A stretch of DNA of 64,000 nucleotides from Salmonirosea aquatica (lineage in GTDB: Bacteria > Bacteroidota > Bacteroidia > Cytophagales > Spirosomataceae), in NCBI RefSeq assembly GCF_009296315.1, contig NZ_WHLY01000002.1:744001-808000 (forward strand). Direction: 5' to 3'. The stretch's first letter is position 1, and every line of letters starts with the position of its first letter. The notes beneath the pieces were generated by a model. It saw only the letters and a list, made by a program, of their open reading frames with translations, was not told where the DNA came from and made no database searches. The translations under genes and the position numbers were made by a program. This document shows, piece by piece, positions 19,601 through 28,312 of this stretch.

Positions 19601-20512
19601 GGAGGGGGAAAGCGGACTACCCTCATAATTCTGGGCATCAAAAATCGCACTGTCATAAAATGCAGAAGGAATCGAAAAATGCAGCATCAAGCCCCGGATT
19701 ATCACGACAAAAAGTACGATAACGGCCAGTCCAAGACCGTAGCGGTGCCGGGTACCCAGCTGCCTCACCACCCTACCCAGGTAGGCAATCAAAAATAGGA
19801 GAGCCAGAAATGCTAATAAAAAAGACTGAACCGGAATGCGACCTCTCGGGCCTGTCCAACCGTTGGGTGGATTTACGTAAAAGAAAGGGCGGCCAGTTTG
19901 GTCGTTTACAGGCAGGTACCCTTCGTCCCCTGTCAGGCTCAATGATTGGGGTGCCACGTCGAAAATCCTCGAATTGAAACCCGAAGCGGTTTCATCCTGC
20001 TCAGCCTGAAAGTGGGATTGCAGTTCGAGTAGCACAAATAAATCATAGAGATTTCCACCGATCTCACGACGCTGGCTGAGCTGTAAAAATTTACCCTGGG
20101 GTGTTTCGATAGGGCGTATTTCAGAACTCGCTCCAGAAAAAAGCGCATAATTAACTACGTACCGATAGTCCGACCATACCAAAAGGGTGGAATCACGGTA
20201 CAGGTAGTAGGGATAAGGGGTTTCCAGAAGTAATTCGGAAAAAGGTTTTCCATCGGGCAGCGGCAGCCGACCCATGATTTGATCCATATCCTCATTGACC
20301 CGCAAAACCTCTTTTTGCAGCCTTTCCTGGATCGTTCCGGCGTAGGTTTCGCTGGTTACCGTTTCGTTCTTGGTAAGATAGAATGCCACAGCCCCCACGA
20401 ACGCCATTATCGATGCAAGTAGGAAAATGTATTTTCTTAGGAATAGGGACACCGTACTATGGGATATACTTAGGCATGGCCGAACATTGCTGATACTCAA
20501 CAGAAAAACCAA
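16685..20512 (-). CDS. Very large NtrY-like membrane sensor histidine kinase
   Basis: A 1275-residue kinase. An N-terminal membrane helix is followed by an extracytoplasmic region, then a cluster of about eight helices (residues about 230-500), a second extracytoplasmic region, and two to three more helices (about 780-1000). A HAMP linker follows (LLIEPLRVLARKISTTNLNQL). The H box is AREMARQVAHEIKNPLTPMK-like, with phospho-accepting His1065 and the NtrY-style NPLTPMKLTLQQLQR. The catalytic domain has NLIINARQS, DNGTGIP and GGTGLGLAMAKRI. The kinase core fits NtrY, but the sensor half is far longer. No response regulator gene is adjacent, so it is an orphan. Confidence 0.9.
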   Translation of the reverse strand: MVFLLSISNVRPCLSISHSTVSLFLRKYIFLLASIMAFVGAVAFYLTKNETVTSETYAGTIQERLQKEVLRVNEDMDQIMGRLPLPDGKPFSELLLETPYPYYLYRDSTLLVWSDYRYVVNYALFSGASSEIRPIETPQGKFLQLSQRREIGGNLYDLFVLLELQSHFQAEQDETASGFNSRIFDVAPQSLSLTGDEGYLPVNDQTGRPFFYVNPPNGWTGPRGRIPVQSFLLAFLALLFLIAYLGRVVRQLGTRHRYGLGLAVIVLFVVIIRGLMLHFSIPSAFYDSAIFDAQNYEGSPLSPSLGDLLLNGMGMLWILVYANRNYFRTVTYRRLVTSPPVFQYLVSLLILLVSYMAYYLCYRELVAIYGSRLYTLDITLSITFSPLKITALAVFVCLSGLYFMITQLVFIVYIRLTRDPRVGGAILLLSVGLVYAVSWLIGVYFKWIFLTHVAYILTLYLTRLPRTFYGFRYPTTVYYFLTALVCALTGTYVVESQENTKDVLNKKEFGQQLLTGNDPLAEFLLKKDIQLVAQDREVQQFLVNNVPLAREMIQQRIRSQYLDRYLDEYTVEVLTFDRQGNPLDNSAQARSHDYYLNTFGKPAFATPYPGVFMIDMPGLDTSAASTSGVGVPLPDNAVRDTTFAKQYVAFITIQNQAELAGYVVVDLRQRPRVSRDPAPMPDERFVKTPDNQEYSYALFEGDVQKFSSGPYNYERKFPSTVLLDSALYTTGLDLHGYRHVGQVGTHNRRIVVSTKSWGWNGFLANFSFLYLILVVVVALVIFGHALHSGISNLPLTYSTKIQILLNAAFIIPLLIVLFFILGIIDSHYRENQENAHIVNTRNLSVNIIGYMDDYRQGRMSQGYFEQQIKQIARDGDLVVNLYDTTGKILLASKPMLYQGGLVSELINPVAMKQIVEQKENQLLLNESLGDKPYNTAYVGLKSYDQKLLGVLSVPQFDAKSILDRQIIDIVASVLIVFTTMLIVFLLVSYLAANLLIEPLRVLARKISTTNLNQLNDPLPWHSNDEIGSVIKKYNQMLVNLDHNKQALSSNEKQSAWREMARQVAHEIKNPLTPMKLTLQQLQRTIRRDDPEALEKVNRAMESIIKQIDTIGYIAQSFSDIARMPPPKNELFEVTSVVNKAYELYSSDDTVTFRREITPGPLYVIGDRQQFGSSISNLIINARQSVPESRPAQVTVRLYTYNETIIVEVEDNGTGIPQNIRSRVFLPNFTTREGGTGLGLAMAKRIIEYAGGSIWFETEEGIGTTFFLSLPLVESP

Positions 20513-20625
20513 TACAACTATTTCTCTATCAGGATATTAATAGATCAATGTAAAGTTTTATCTTATGAATATCTTGTATTAACCTAAAACCGTGCCAAAA
20601 AACTAAATTCTATTGGTTACTTTTT

Positions 20626-21006
20626 TTAATCGTTTTTTTGCAAATCTTTTGTGTCCGAAAACACCTTATCGTTTAAGTCCTCCCTTGGCGGCATGTTTAT
20701 TGTAAACCCCTGTTCTTGTGGATTCTCCTCGTAGTCAACAGCTGCTCCCAAAACGTACATCAGATGTCTGCGATCGATTATAACGCGTATTCCTTCCACA
20801 TCATATTCTTGGTCGTGCGGGGTGGCGGTGTCGAAACCCAGCAGGTAGGTAGCGCTACAAGCGCCACCCCGTAAACCTACCCTCAGACCGTACGCATCGG
20901 GGATTTTATTGGCAGTAAAAGTATCCATAATTTCTGCCCTGGCACGGGCCGATATATGAACCGGAGACTCCGGAACAGTGTTTTCATCGAGCGATTTATC
21001 TTTCAT
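20626..21006 (-). CDS. IscA/HesB-family protein with a single conserved Cys
   Basis: A 126-residue protein of the A-type iron-sulfur carrier fold. HISARARAEIMDTF, LRVGLRGGACSATYLLGFD, IRVIIDRRHLMYVLGAAVDY and QGFTINMP all align with IscA/ErpA. The first cluster ligand is kept as Cys50. The C-terminal CxC that supplies the other two ligands is missing: where relatives have CGCG after FxxNNP this protein continues in a charged tail (PPREDLNDKVFSDTKDLQ). It therefore may not carry a cluster in the classical way. No isc or suf genes are nearby. Confidence 0.82.
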   Translation of the reverse strand: MKDKSLDENTVPESPVHISARARAEIMDTFTANKIPDAYGLRVGLRGGACSATYLLGFDTATPHDQEYDVEGIRVIIDRRHLMYVLGAAVDYEENPQEQGFTINMPPREDLNDKVFSDTKDLQKND

Positions 21007-21067
21007 AGCGGTAATTTCAGGCTTAAAACCGTAGGGGATTTGTCTTCGTTCAGCCGGCTTTTAAGCG

Positions 21068-21075
21068 TACTTTTG
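21068..21075 (+). promoter_or_regulatory. -7 promoter box
   Basis: TACTTTTG matches the Bacteroidota TAnnTTTG box exactly, 27 bases before the start of the next gene. A TTTG at 21039-21042 could be the -33 element, but the 25-base spacing is long. Confidence 0.45.
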
Positions 21076-21101
21076 CCGTTCAATTTTGTTAACAATTCTA
21101 T

Positions 21102-21620
21102 ATGGAACTGTATTCCCTGGTGACAATACTTTTAGTGGCCTTGATCGTAGTATTTGGCTTGTATCTGATCCTGACAACGCTGGCCGAAAAAATCTTTGAA
21201 AAACAAAGATGGGACATTCGGGCCAAAAACACTGAAATCATTCTTCCTCTGCGCTTACAGGCTTACGAGCGGATGTGTCTCTTTCTTGAACGAATCACCC
21301 CCAACCAGTTACTGCTGCGTACTGCCGGCTCGGCTTCCAATGCCCTTGAATTTCAGCAGATTCTATTGCGGGAAATCCGTGAGGAGTTTAACCACAACCT
21401 GGCCCAACAAGTATACCTCAGCAACGATACCTGGGAACAAATCAAGAAAGCTGTCAACGAAGTGCAGTCGCTGATTAACCGCGCGGCCGCCGAAGTGGAT
21501 GATGAAGCCCCGGCCAATGATCTGGGGCGGAAGATTTTTGAACAGGTGATTCAGCAGGAAACACAACCCTGTACACTGGCGCTGCGCGTCGTAAAGGAAG
21601 AAGTGCAGCGCATATTTTGA
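21102..21620 (+). CDS. Conserved Bacteroidota-type membrane-anchored protein
   Basis: A 172-residue protein with one N-terminal membrane helix (LVTILLVALIVVFGLYLIL) followed by a long helical cytoplasmic part that is rich in charged residues (EIILPLRLQAYERMCLFLERI, FQQILLREIREEFNHN, TWEQIKKAVNEVQSLINRAAAE). I have the impression of a family common in Bacteroidota but cannot name a function. It has its own promoter-like box and no obvious operon partner; mutS2 follows after 137 bases. Confidence 0.7.
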   Translation: MELYSLVTILLVALIVVFGLYLILTTLAEKIFEKQRWDIRAKNTEIILPLRLQAYERMCLFLERITPNQLLLRTAGSASNALEFQQILLREIREEFNHNLAQQVYLSNDTWEQIKKAVNEVQSLINRAAAEVDDEAPANDLGRKIFEQVIQQETQPCTLALRVVKEEVQRIF

Positions 21621-21757
21621 AAAGGATTTATTATGTCAAATTGTCGGCAGGTTTGATTACATGCGATTCAGGTTACTCTGCTCACTAAATAACCTGCGAT
21701 CTTGCGATTCAACAGCTAAATCCTTCATCGTTTTAAACTTTCAATTTTTCAATTACT

Positions 21758-24166
21758 TTGCTATATCCCAAAAATCTCGAACAAAAATTAGGATTTGACC
21801 GGCTACGTGAGTGGCTCAAAGAGGCGTGTATTAGTTCTCTGGGCCGAACCTATGTGGACAAAATACGCTTTTCCGACAATTTTGGTCTGGTGGACAAACT
21901 CGTCGGCCAAACTGCTGAGATGCAGCACATCATGCAGTCGGGCGGCGAGTTTCCCGCCCAAAACTACCTCGACGCTACCCCCTACCTTCACCGCGCCGCT
22001 ATCGAAGGTACCATGCTGATGCAGGATGAGTTCTTCGATCTGAAAGTATCGCTTAACACTATACGCGGTTGCTTAAGGTACTTCGAAAACCAGTCACCGG
22101 AGAGTTACCCATTATTGAGCGAGTATGCCAAAACCATCCGAGTGGAGCGTGCCGTAACCGATGCGATCGAGCGAATCATCGATGAGCGGGGGCAAGTGCG
22201 CGATAATGCTTCGCCCGAACTGGTACAAATCCGGCGTCGGCTTATTGCCGAGCAGGTCAATGTACGCAAGCGGCTTGATACCATGCTGCGCACTGCCAAA
22301 AGTAATGGCTGGATTGGTGATGATGTGTCGCTCACGATACGAAACGGGCGCATGGTGATCCCCATGGCCGCCGAACACAAGCGTAAGTTTAAGGGCTTCA
22401 TTCATGACGAGTCCGCCACGGGGCAGACCGTGTTCATTGAACCTACCGATGTACTGGAAGCCAACAACGCCATTCGGGAGCTGGAATACGAAGAACGCCG
22501 CGAAATCAACCGCATTCTGACCCGCCTTACGGATCAGTTGAGGCCCTACCTGCCTGAGTTGCATAAAGCGTACCAATTTCTCGGACTCATGGATTTTCTG
22601 CGGGCCAAGGCCAAGCTTGCCGCCCAGATGAGTGCTATTAATCCAAAATTCGAAAACCGTACCGTGGTCGACTGGCGCGAAGCCCGGCACCCGCTGCTGC
22701 ACCTAACCTTTCAGAAGCAGGGCAAAACGGTGGTACCCCTCAGCATTGAATTAAATGCCAAACAGCGTATCCTGATCATTTCGGGTCCCAATGCGGGAGG
22801 GAAATCTGTATCGTTAAAGACCGTCGGTCTCATTCAATATATGTACCAGTGCGGTCTGCTGGTACCCATGCGGGAGGACTCGACGATGGGCTTTTTCCAG
22901 AATATATTCATTGACATTGGTGACGAGCAGTCGCTGGAAAACGATCTGAGTACCTACAGTTCACACCTAACCAACATGCGGAATTTTCTGGCCATGGCCA
23001 ACAAGCGCACTATCTTCCTGATCGACGAGTTCGGTACAGGTACCGAACCGGGGCTGGGTGGAGCCATTGCCGAAGCCATCCTGGAAAATCTGACCCGCTC
23101 AGGTGCGTATGGCGTGATCAACACGCACTATACCAACCTTAAGGTACTGGCCGACAAAACCGAAGGGCTCATTAATGGTGCCATGCGTTTCGATGGTGAG
23201 CATCTGGAACCCCTGTACCAATTGGAAATAGGTCGGCCGGGCAGTTCGTTTGCGTTCGAAATTGCGTCCAAAATCGGCTTGCCCAAAGAAGTGGTAGTCC
23301 AAGCCAAAGAGAAACTGGGGGCACAACAGGTGAACTTTGAAAAACTCCTGAAAGAACTTGACATCGAACGCCGGGTATTTGCCGAGAAAAATCTGGAATT
23401 GGGTATTAAGGAACGAAAGCTAGCTCAACAACTAGCCGAGTACACCGCCCTGAAAACTACCCTGGATAATAACGAAAAGCGGATCTTGAACGAAGCCAAG
23501 CAGAAAGCCAAGCTACTACTTAGCGGTACCAATCAGCGCATCGAGAACACCATCCGGGAAATCAAGGAAAGTCAGGCTGAAAAAGAAACGACTAAAAAAG
23601 TCCGGACAGAACTGGAACGGTTTACCAAAAAAGACCTCAAACCCGAACCTGTAGCCGAGCTACCCACAGCCAACGCAGAATATGAGCCGGAAAGCGGAGC
23701 AATCGAGGTAGGTAGCTTTGTGCGCATTAAGGGGCAGAATGCTCTGGCTGAGGTACTGGCACTAAAAGGCAAGGACGCCGAAGTACGGATTGGCGAACTC
23801 AAATCCAACATCAAGCTAAACCGGCTGGAAAAAGTATCCAATAAAACCTACCGCGAACTTACGGGTGAAAAGAAATTGAAATCCGGTACGGGTGGCGTGG
23901 ATCTGAACGAGCGACATCTGAATTTCAGCTTCAATCTCGATATCCGGGGTAAGCGCGGCGAAGAAGCTCTGGGTGTGGTGGACCAATTCATGGACAACGC
24001 CCTGATGCTGGGCTACGACGAACTGCGTATTGTGCACGGCAAGGGCGACGGTATACTCCGTACCTTAGTGCGAAATCATCTCCGTGGATACAAGCAGGTA
24101 GCAGCCATGCAGGACGAACACGCCGATCGAGGCGGTGCAGGTGTGACGGTGGTGCGGATGCGGTAA
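21758..24166 (+). CDS. mutS2: MutS2 endonuclease / ribosome-rescue ATPase
   Basis: An 802-residue MutS2. The core has helical clamp regions and an ABC-type ATPase with Walker A GPNAGGKS (residues 343-350) and Walker B FLIDEFGTGTEP. A charged coiled coil follows (about 520-640), and the C-terminus carries a Smr nuclease domain (LDIRGKRGEEALGVVDQF, IVHGKGDGILR). Family members suppress recombination or split collided ribosomes. The start is TTG at 21758: an in-frame TAA lies 24 bases upstream and the family N-terminus MLYPKNLEQKLGF begins exactly there. It ends in a bidirectional terminator. Confidence 0.95.
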   Translation: MLYPKNLEQKLGFDRLREWLKEACISSLGRTYVDKIRFSDNFGLVDKLVGQTAEMQHIMQSGGEFPAQNYLDATPYLHRAAIEGTMLMQDEFFDLKVSLNTIRGCLRYFENQSPESYPLLSEYAKTIRVERAVTDAIERIIDERGQVRDNASPELVQIRRRLIAEQVNVRKRLDTMLRTAKSNGWIGDDVSLTIRNGRMVIPMAAEHKRKFKGFIHDESATGQTVFIEPTDVLEANNAIRELEYEERREINRILTRLTDQLRPYLPELHKAYQFLGLMDFLRAKAKLAAQMSAINPKFENRTVVDWREARHPLLHLTFQKQGKTVVPLSIELNAKQRILIISGPNAGGKSVSLKTVGLIQYMYQCGLLVPMREDSTMGFFQNIFIDIGDEQSLENDLSTYSSHLTNMRNFLAMANKRTIFLIDEFGTGTEPGLGGAIAEAILENLTRSGAYGVINTHYTNLKVLADKTEGLINGAMRFDGEHLEPLYQLEIGRPGSSFAFEIASKIGLPKEVVVQAKEKLGAQQVNFEKLLKELDIERRVFAEKNLELGIKERKLAQQLAEYTALKTTLDNNEKRILNEAKQKAKLLLSGTNQRIENTIREIKESQAEKETTKKVRTELERFTKKDLKPEPVAELPTANAEYEPESGAIEVGSFVRIKGQNALAEVLALKGKDAEVRIGELKSNIKLNRLEKVSNKTYRELTGEKKLKSGTGGVDLNERHLNFSFNLDIRGKRGEEALGVVDQFMDNALMLGYDELRIVHGKGDGILRTLVRNHLRGYKQVAAMQDEHADRGGAGVTVVRMR

Positions 24167-24212
24167 AGGTAGGTCGCTCGGTCACGTTCTATTCAATCAA
24201 TGTTCCTGAAAC

Positions 24213-24253
24213 ACAAAATTCCCCGAAAGCTCAAAGCTCTCGGGGAATTTTGT
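24213..24253. terminator. Bidirectional intrinsic terminator (mutS2 / MFS)
   Basis: A perfect 14-bp stem, ACAAAATTCCCCGA (24213-24226) with its complement at 24240-24253, with extra AGCT pairing inside the loop. It lies between two convergent genes. Confidence 0.88.
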
Positions 24254-24292
24254 TTATAAATAAATTCGACTGCCAACAGCCAATAGGTACCC

Positions 24293-25552
24293 CTACAACT
24301 GCGGCTGCTGCAATACTTCCGACTCGGGTAGTCCGTGCAGCCCCTTGGCCTTACGAGCACGTACCCAGAAGAAAAGAAAGGTAAAGGCTACGATCAGAAT
24401 GATCGGGAACGTAGTCATATTTTGTAGGGTAGCCTGTCCGGCGGCCAGTTCCAGCGCGTCACCGCTCAGCCCCTGGGCGGACATCTCAGCCCGGTGGTTG
24501 TCGATCCAACTTCCGATAAAGGGTTGGAAAATGGCGGTAGAGAACATGCCCATACCTCCCACAAGTGAGAGTCCCAGCGCACCGCTAAGGGGTACCTTTT
24601 CAGCGACAAAGCCCAACATGGTGGGCCAGAAGTAGCATACGCCCAGAGCGAAACAAATAGCAGCCAGGTAAGCCATAGGTCCGGTAACGCTGCTGAACAG
24701 ATAAATTCCAATCGTAGCAAAAATGGCCGAGCCTAATAAAACGCCCGTTTGGCCGAATTGACCAATGACAGGCCCCGCGAAGAAGCGCCCTACCGCCATC
24801 AGCCCCGTCACCAACGCCAAAATCAACAAAGGTTCAGCACCACTTTTGCTCAAGATAATGGCCGTCCACTGCTGCGGACCAAACTCCGAAATGGCGGTGA
24901 ATGCCATGAAAAAGAAGATGAAAATGAACAGCGGATTAAGCATTCCCCGGAAGTTGGCAGAGAGTGAGGTAGCTCCTTCTACCACGGCTTTGGGGAAGGT
25001 TTGTCCCCAGAACAGGAAAGCGTAGATCAGCGTCGGGATCATGATAATCCAGATTTGTGCCTGCCACCCCATGTCCATTTTGGTCATCGCCAGTGAAATG
25101 AGGCTACCCAACACGATACCGCCCGGAAACCACATGTGGAAACGGCTAAGCATTTTGTTCATTTTTGCGCCTGCGTACGAGTCGGCGATCATGGGATTAC
25201 AGGCAGCCTCGGTACAACCGTTACCGATGCCGATGAACAGGGTAGAAAGCAACAGACCGTTATAGCCGCCCGAATAAATGGTCATAACAATGCCCAGGGT
25301 ATGCATGACAAACGCCACCATCATGATGATCCGCGGCCCTACACTGTGGTAGACTATACCCCCGACGATCATGGCGATGGGGAAACCATAGAACCACATG
25401 GAGTTGATGAAGCCCAGCTGCTCGGCAGACAGTCCAAACTCTTCTCCCAATTGGGGTAGGATACCCGCTCGGATGGCAAAGGAAAAGGCCGTAGTAATGA
25501 GTGCAAAGCAACTGCCCAGAAACAGGCGATCCGCATTGACATTTTGATTCAT
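24293..25552 (-). CDS. MFS transporter, probably for a sugar or polyol
   Basis: A 419-residue major facilitator with about 12 membrane helices. It opens with FLGSCFALITTAFSFAIRAG and has a helix-2/3 loop FINSMWFYGFPIAMIVGG. The conserved ACNPMIADSYAGAKMNKMLSRFHMWF segment is typical of the sugar/nucleoside MFS branch seen in Bacteroidota. It diverges from two Gfo/Idh/MocA dehydrogenases and a sugar phosphate isomerase, which suggests it imports their substrate. The substrate itself is not evident. Confidence 0.87.
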   Translation of the reverse strand: MNQNVNADRLFLGSCFALITTAFSFAIRAGILPQLGEEFGLSAEQLGFINSMWFYGFPIAMIVGGIVYHSVGPRIIMMVAFVMHTLGIVMTIYSGGYNGLLLSTLFIGIGNGCTEAACNPMIADSYAGAKMNKMLSRFHMWFPGGIVLGSLISLAMTKMDMGWQAQIWIIMIPTLIYAFLFWGQTFPKAVVEGATSLSANFRGMLNPLFIFIFFFMAFTAISEFGPQQWTAIILSKSGAEPLLILALVTGLMAVGRFFAGPVIGQFGQTGVLLGSAIFATIGIYLFSSVTGPMAYLAAICFALGVCYFWPTMLGFVAEKVPLSGALGLSLVGGMGMFSTAIFQPFIGSWIDNHRAEMSAQGLSGDALELAAGQATLQNMTTFPIILIVAFTFLFFWVRARKAKGLHGLPESEVLQQPQL

Positions 25553-25699
25553 AAGAAGTAGTCGGTTTAGTGAGAAAGGATTAGTTGGTTAAAAAAAGAG
25601 CTAGTGGTGAGTTTCGTCCAATAATTTCGTAAAAAAAAGAAATAGCCCGCATTTCTACTTATAAACGGATTGGCTATTCTGCTATTTTTTTGAACTTGC

Positions 25700-25707
25700 T
25701 ACCTTTG
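25700..25707 (+). promoter_or_regulatory. -7 promoter box of the dehydrogenase cluster
   Basis: TACCTTTG matches TAnnTTTG exactly, 72 bases upstream of the first dehydrogenase start, in the 227-base gap divergent from the MFS gene. No well-spaced -33 TTG was found. Confidence 0.45.
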
Positions 25708-25779
25708 TAAGTAGTAAGAGTGCGCTATGTTACTCTTTTTTCAGCAATAAAAATTTCAAAAACCTTTAACCAACCAGTA

Positions 25780-26934
25780 ATGCCAAGAAAAATTCGCATG
25801 GGAATGGTAGGCGGCAGCACCGATGCCTTCATTGGAGCCGTGCATCGCCGAGCGGCAATCATGGATGGCGAAATCGAGCTCGTTTGTGGTGCGTTCAGCT
25901 CAAGCCCCGAAAAATCCGCCGCCACGGGCGCCGCCCTGTACCTGCCCCCCGACCGGGTGTACGCCAACTACGAGGAAATGATCCAAAAGGAAAAGGAATT
26001 ACCCGAAGGCGAGCGCATGGATTTCGTCGCCATCGTAACGCCCAACCACGTACATTTCCCTCCCGCCAAGCTTGCGCTCGAAAACGGATTCCACGTGGTA
26101 TGTGACAAACCCCTCACCCATACTACTGAAGACGCTGAAGCTCTGGTCAAAATTGTGGAGGAAAGTGGACTCATTTTCTGCCTTACTCATAATTACACGG
26201 GCTATCCGATGGTCAAAGAAGCCCGGGAACTAATCAAGGCTGGCGCTCTAGGCAGCATCCGTAAGGTAATCGTAGAGTACCCCCAAGGTTGGCTGTCGAC
26301 GCTGGTGGAAGCTACGGGCAACAAGCAGGCATCCTGGCGTACCGATCCCGAGCGCTCTGGCGCGGCGGGCGGGCTGGGCGACATAGGTACCCACGCCGAG
26401 AATCTGGCCGAATACATCACCGGACTGAAAATAACCGAGGTATGCGCGGACCTGACCATTTTTGTCGAAGGCCGCCTGCTCGACGATGACGCCAATGTGT
26501 TGCTCCACTTCGACAACGGCGCCAAGGGAATCCTGCAAAATAGTCAGATCTGCAACGGCGAGGAAAACGACCTGAACATCCGTATCTACGGTGAGTTAGG
26601 CGGTCTGGAATGGAACCAGATGGAACCCAATACGCTCATCCATAAGGTACAGGGTAGCCCGGCGCGTCTGTTGCGGACGGGGGTAGGTGCTTTATCGGAA
26701 GCAGCTCAAGCACATACCCGCATTCCGGCGGGCCATCCCGAGGGGTACTTTGAGGCATTTGCCAACCTGTACCGGAATTTTGCCCTGGCGGTACGCGCCC
26801 GCTGGGAAGGAAAAGATCAAGACCCGTTGTACGATTTCCCCGACGTGTATGACGGCCTGCGCGGCATGAAGTTCATCGATACCGTAATAGCCTCGGACAA
26901 ATCGGACGAGAAGTGGACCAAGTTCATTGTTTGA
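25780..26934 (+). CDS. Gfo/Idh/MocA oxidoreductase (first of two)
   Basis: A 384-residue NAD(P)-dependent sugar/polyol dehydrogenase. Rossmann start [20 protein letters not shown], then [14 protein letters not shown], then VCDKPLTHT with the catalytic-site Lys (DKP replaces the commoner EKP). The C-terminal alpha/beta domain carries [19 protein letters not shown] with the active-site Asp and His. The ATG at 25780 is preferred because it begins right at the Rossmann strand; 20 extra residues from 25720 have no conservation. It is followed by a second member of the same family and an isomerase, as in keto-sugar or inositol-type catabolic clusters. Confidence 0.9.
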   Translation: MPRKIRMGMVGGSTDAFIGAVHRRAAIMDGEIELVCGAFSSSPEKSAATGAALYLPPDRVYANYEEMIQKEKELPEGERMDFVAIVTPNHVHFPPAKLALENGFHVVCDKPLTHTTEDAEALVKIVEESGLIFCLTHNYTGYPMVKEARELIKAGALGSIRKVIVEYPQGWLSTLVEATGNKQASWRTDPERSGAAGGLGDIGTHAENLAEYITGLKITEVCADLTIFVEGRLLDDDANVLLHFDNGAKGILQNSQICNGEENDLNIRIYGELGGLEWNQMEPNTLIHKVQGSPARLLRTGVGALSEAAQAHTRIPAGHPEGYFEAFANLYRNFALAVRARWEGKDQDPLYDFPDVYDGLRGMKFIDTVIASDKSDEKWTKFIV

Positions 26935-27070
26935 TCGTGTTTCTTGGTTTATTGAATTATAAAAAGTCAATTTTATGAACCAGGCAATCCAACAACTAAC
27001 CCCTGACGATTGATCCATCAATAGTACCTTTATCCCTTTTTTACAAAAAACGTTTCAACAAAAAACAACT

Positions 27071-28216
27071 ATGTCAAAAATTAAAGTAGGAGTCGTAGGA
27101 ACCGGATTCATTGGCCCTGCCCACATCGAGGCGTTGCGCCGTTTGCCCAATGTTGAAGTAGCAGCCCTGTGTGAGGTCACCGCCGAACTGGCCGCCGACA
27201 AGGCCAAATCCCTGGGCATTGAGCGTTCCTATACCTTCGATGAGCTATTGAAGCAGGACGATATTCAGTGTATCCATATTTGTACCCCCAACTTTCTGCA
27301 CTATTCCCAATCCAAAGCTGCCCTGGAAGCGGGCAAGCATGTGGTGTGTGAAAAACCCCTGGCCAAGGATTTGGCTGAAGCTGAGGAATTGGTAGCTCTG
27401 GCCACCAAAACCGGGCTGGTCAACGCCGTGCATTTCAACCTGCGCTACTATCCGCTGGCCCGCCAGATGAAAGTGATGCGTGAAAAAGGGGAACTTGGCG
27501 ATGTGTATTCCGTGATTGGCTCCTACCTGCAGGACTGGCTGTTCTACGAAACTGACTACAACTGGCGGCTTGAACCCGACAAATCGGGTGACTCGCGGGC
27601 TATTGCCGACATCGGCTCCCACCTGATGGATATTTTGGAATACATCACAGGCTTGAAGACCGTCGCCGTAATGGCCGATTTCAATACCATTCACAAAACC
27701 CGTAAAAAACCGCTTACGGAAGTTGAAACCTACTCAGGTAAAATCCTGAAACCCGAGGACTACGCCGACGTACCCATCAATACCGAAGACCACGCCAACG
27801 TACTGCTGCGCTTCGACAACGGCAACCGGGGCGTCATTACGGTGTCGCAGGTGTCTGCAGGCCGCAAGAACCGCATGAGTCTGGAAATTTCGGGTTCCAA
27901 GAAAACTTTCAGCTTCAATTCCGAAAGTCCTAATGAACTTTGGATTGGCAACCGCGACGGCTACAACGAGGTACTCATGCGTGATCCGTCGCTGGTTCAC
28001 CGTGAAGCCAGTTCGGTGATTTCGTTCCCCGGCGGCCACAACGAAGGCTTCCCTGATACTTCCAAGCAAATGTTCAAGGAGGTGTACGCCGCCGTTGAAG
28101 CCGGCAAGCAACCCGAAAACCCCACCTACCCTACCTTTGCCGATGGTTACCGTGAACTCCTAATCTGTGAGAAGATACTCGAGAGCGCGCGCGGGGAAAA
28201 GTGGGTGGAGGTCTAG
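27071..28216 (+). CDS. Gfo/Idh/MocA oxidoreductase (second of two)
   Basis: A 381-residue paralogue-type dehydrogenase. KVGVVGTGFIGPAHIEALRR forms the nucleotide-binding loop, and VCEKPLAKDLAEAEELV carries the conserved Lys. The C-terminal domain has ADIGSHLMDILEYITG with Asp and His. Relative to the first enzyme it has an insertion (FNTIHKTRKKPLTEV) that is typical of the larger dehydrogenase subgroup. It lies 136 bases after the first enzyme and 96 before the isomerase, all on +. Two such enzymes in tandem can run opposite redox steps on a keto-sugar intermediate; that is inference. Confidence 0.9.
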   Translation: MSKIKVGVVGTGFIGPAHIEALRRLPNVEVAALCEVTAELAADKAKSLGIERSYTFDELLKQDDIQCIHICTPNFLHYSQSKAALEAGKHVVCEKPLAKDLAEAEELVALATKTGLVNAVHFNLRYYPLARQMKVMREKGELGDVYSVIGSYLQDWLFYETDYNWRLEPDKSGDSRAIADIGSHLMDILEYITGLKTVAVMADFNTIHKTRKKPLTEVETYSGKILKPEDYADVPINTEDHANVLLRFDNGNRGVITVSQVSAGRKNRMSLEISGSKKTFSFNSESPNELWIGNRDGYNEVLMRDPSLVHREASSVISFPGGHNEGFPDTSKQMFKEVYAAVEAGKQPENPTYPTFADGYRELLICEKILESARGEKWVEV

Positions 28217-28312
28217 GTACATAGTACCAAAGGCACAGAGGCACAAAGAAAAATACCTGCCCATTTTATGCCTATGTGATAAATATTCCCAATCAAAACT
28301 AAACGCTAAATA

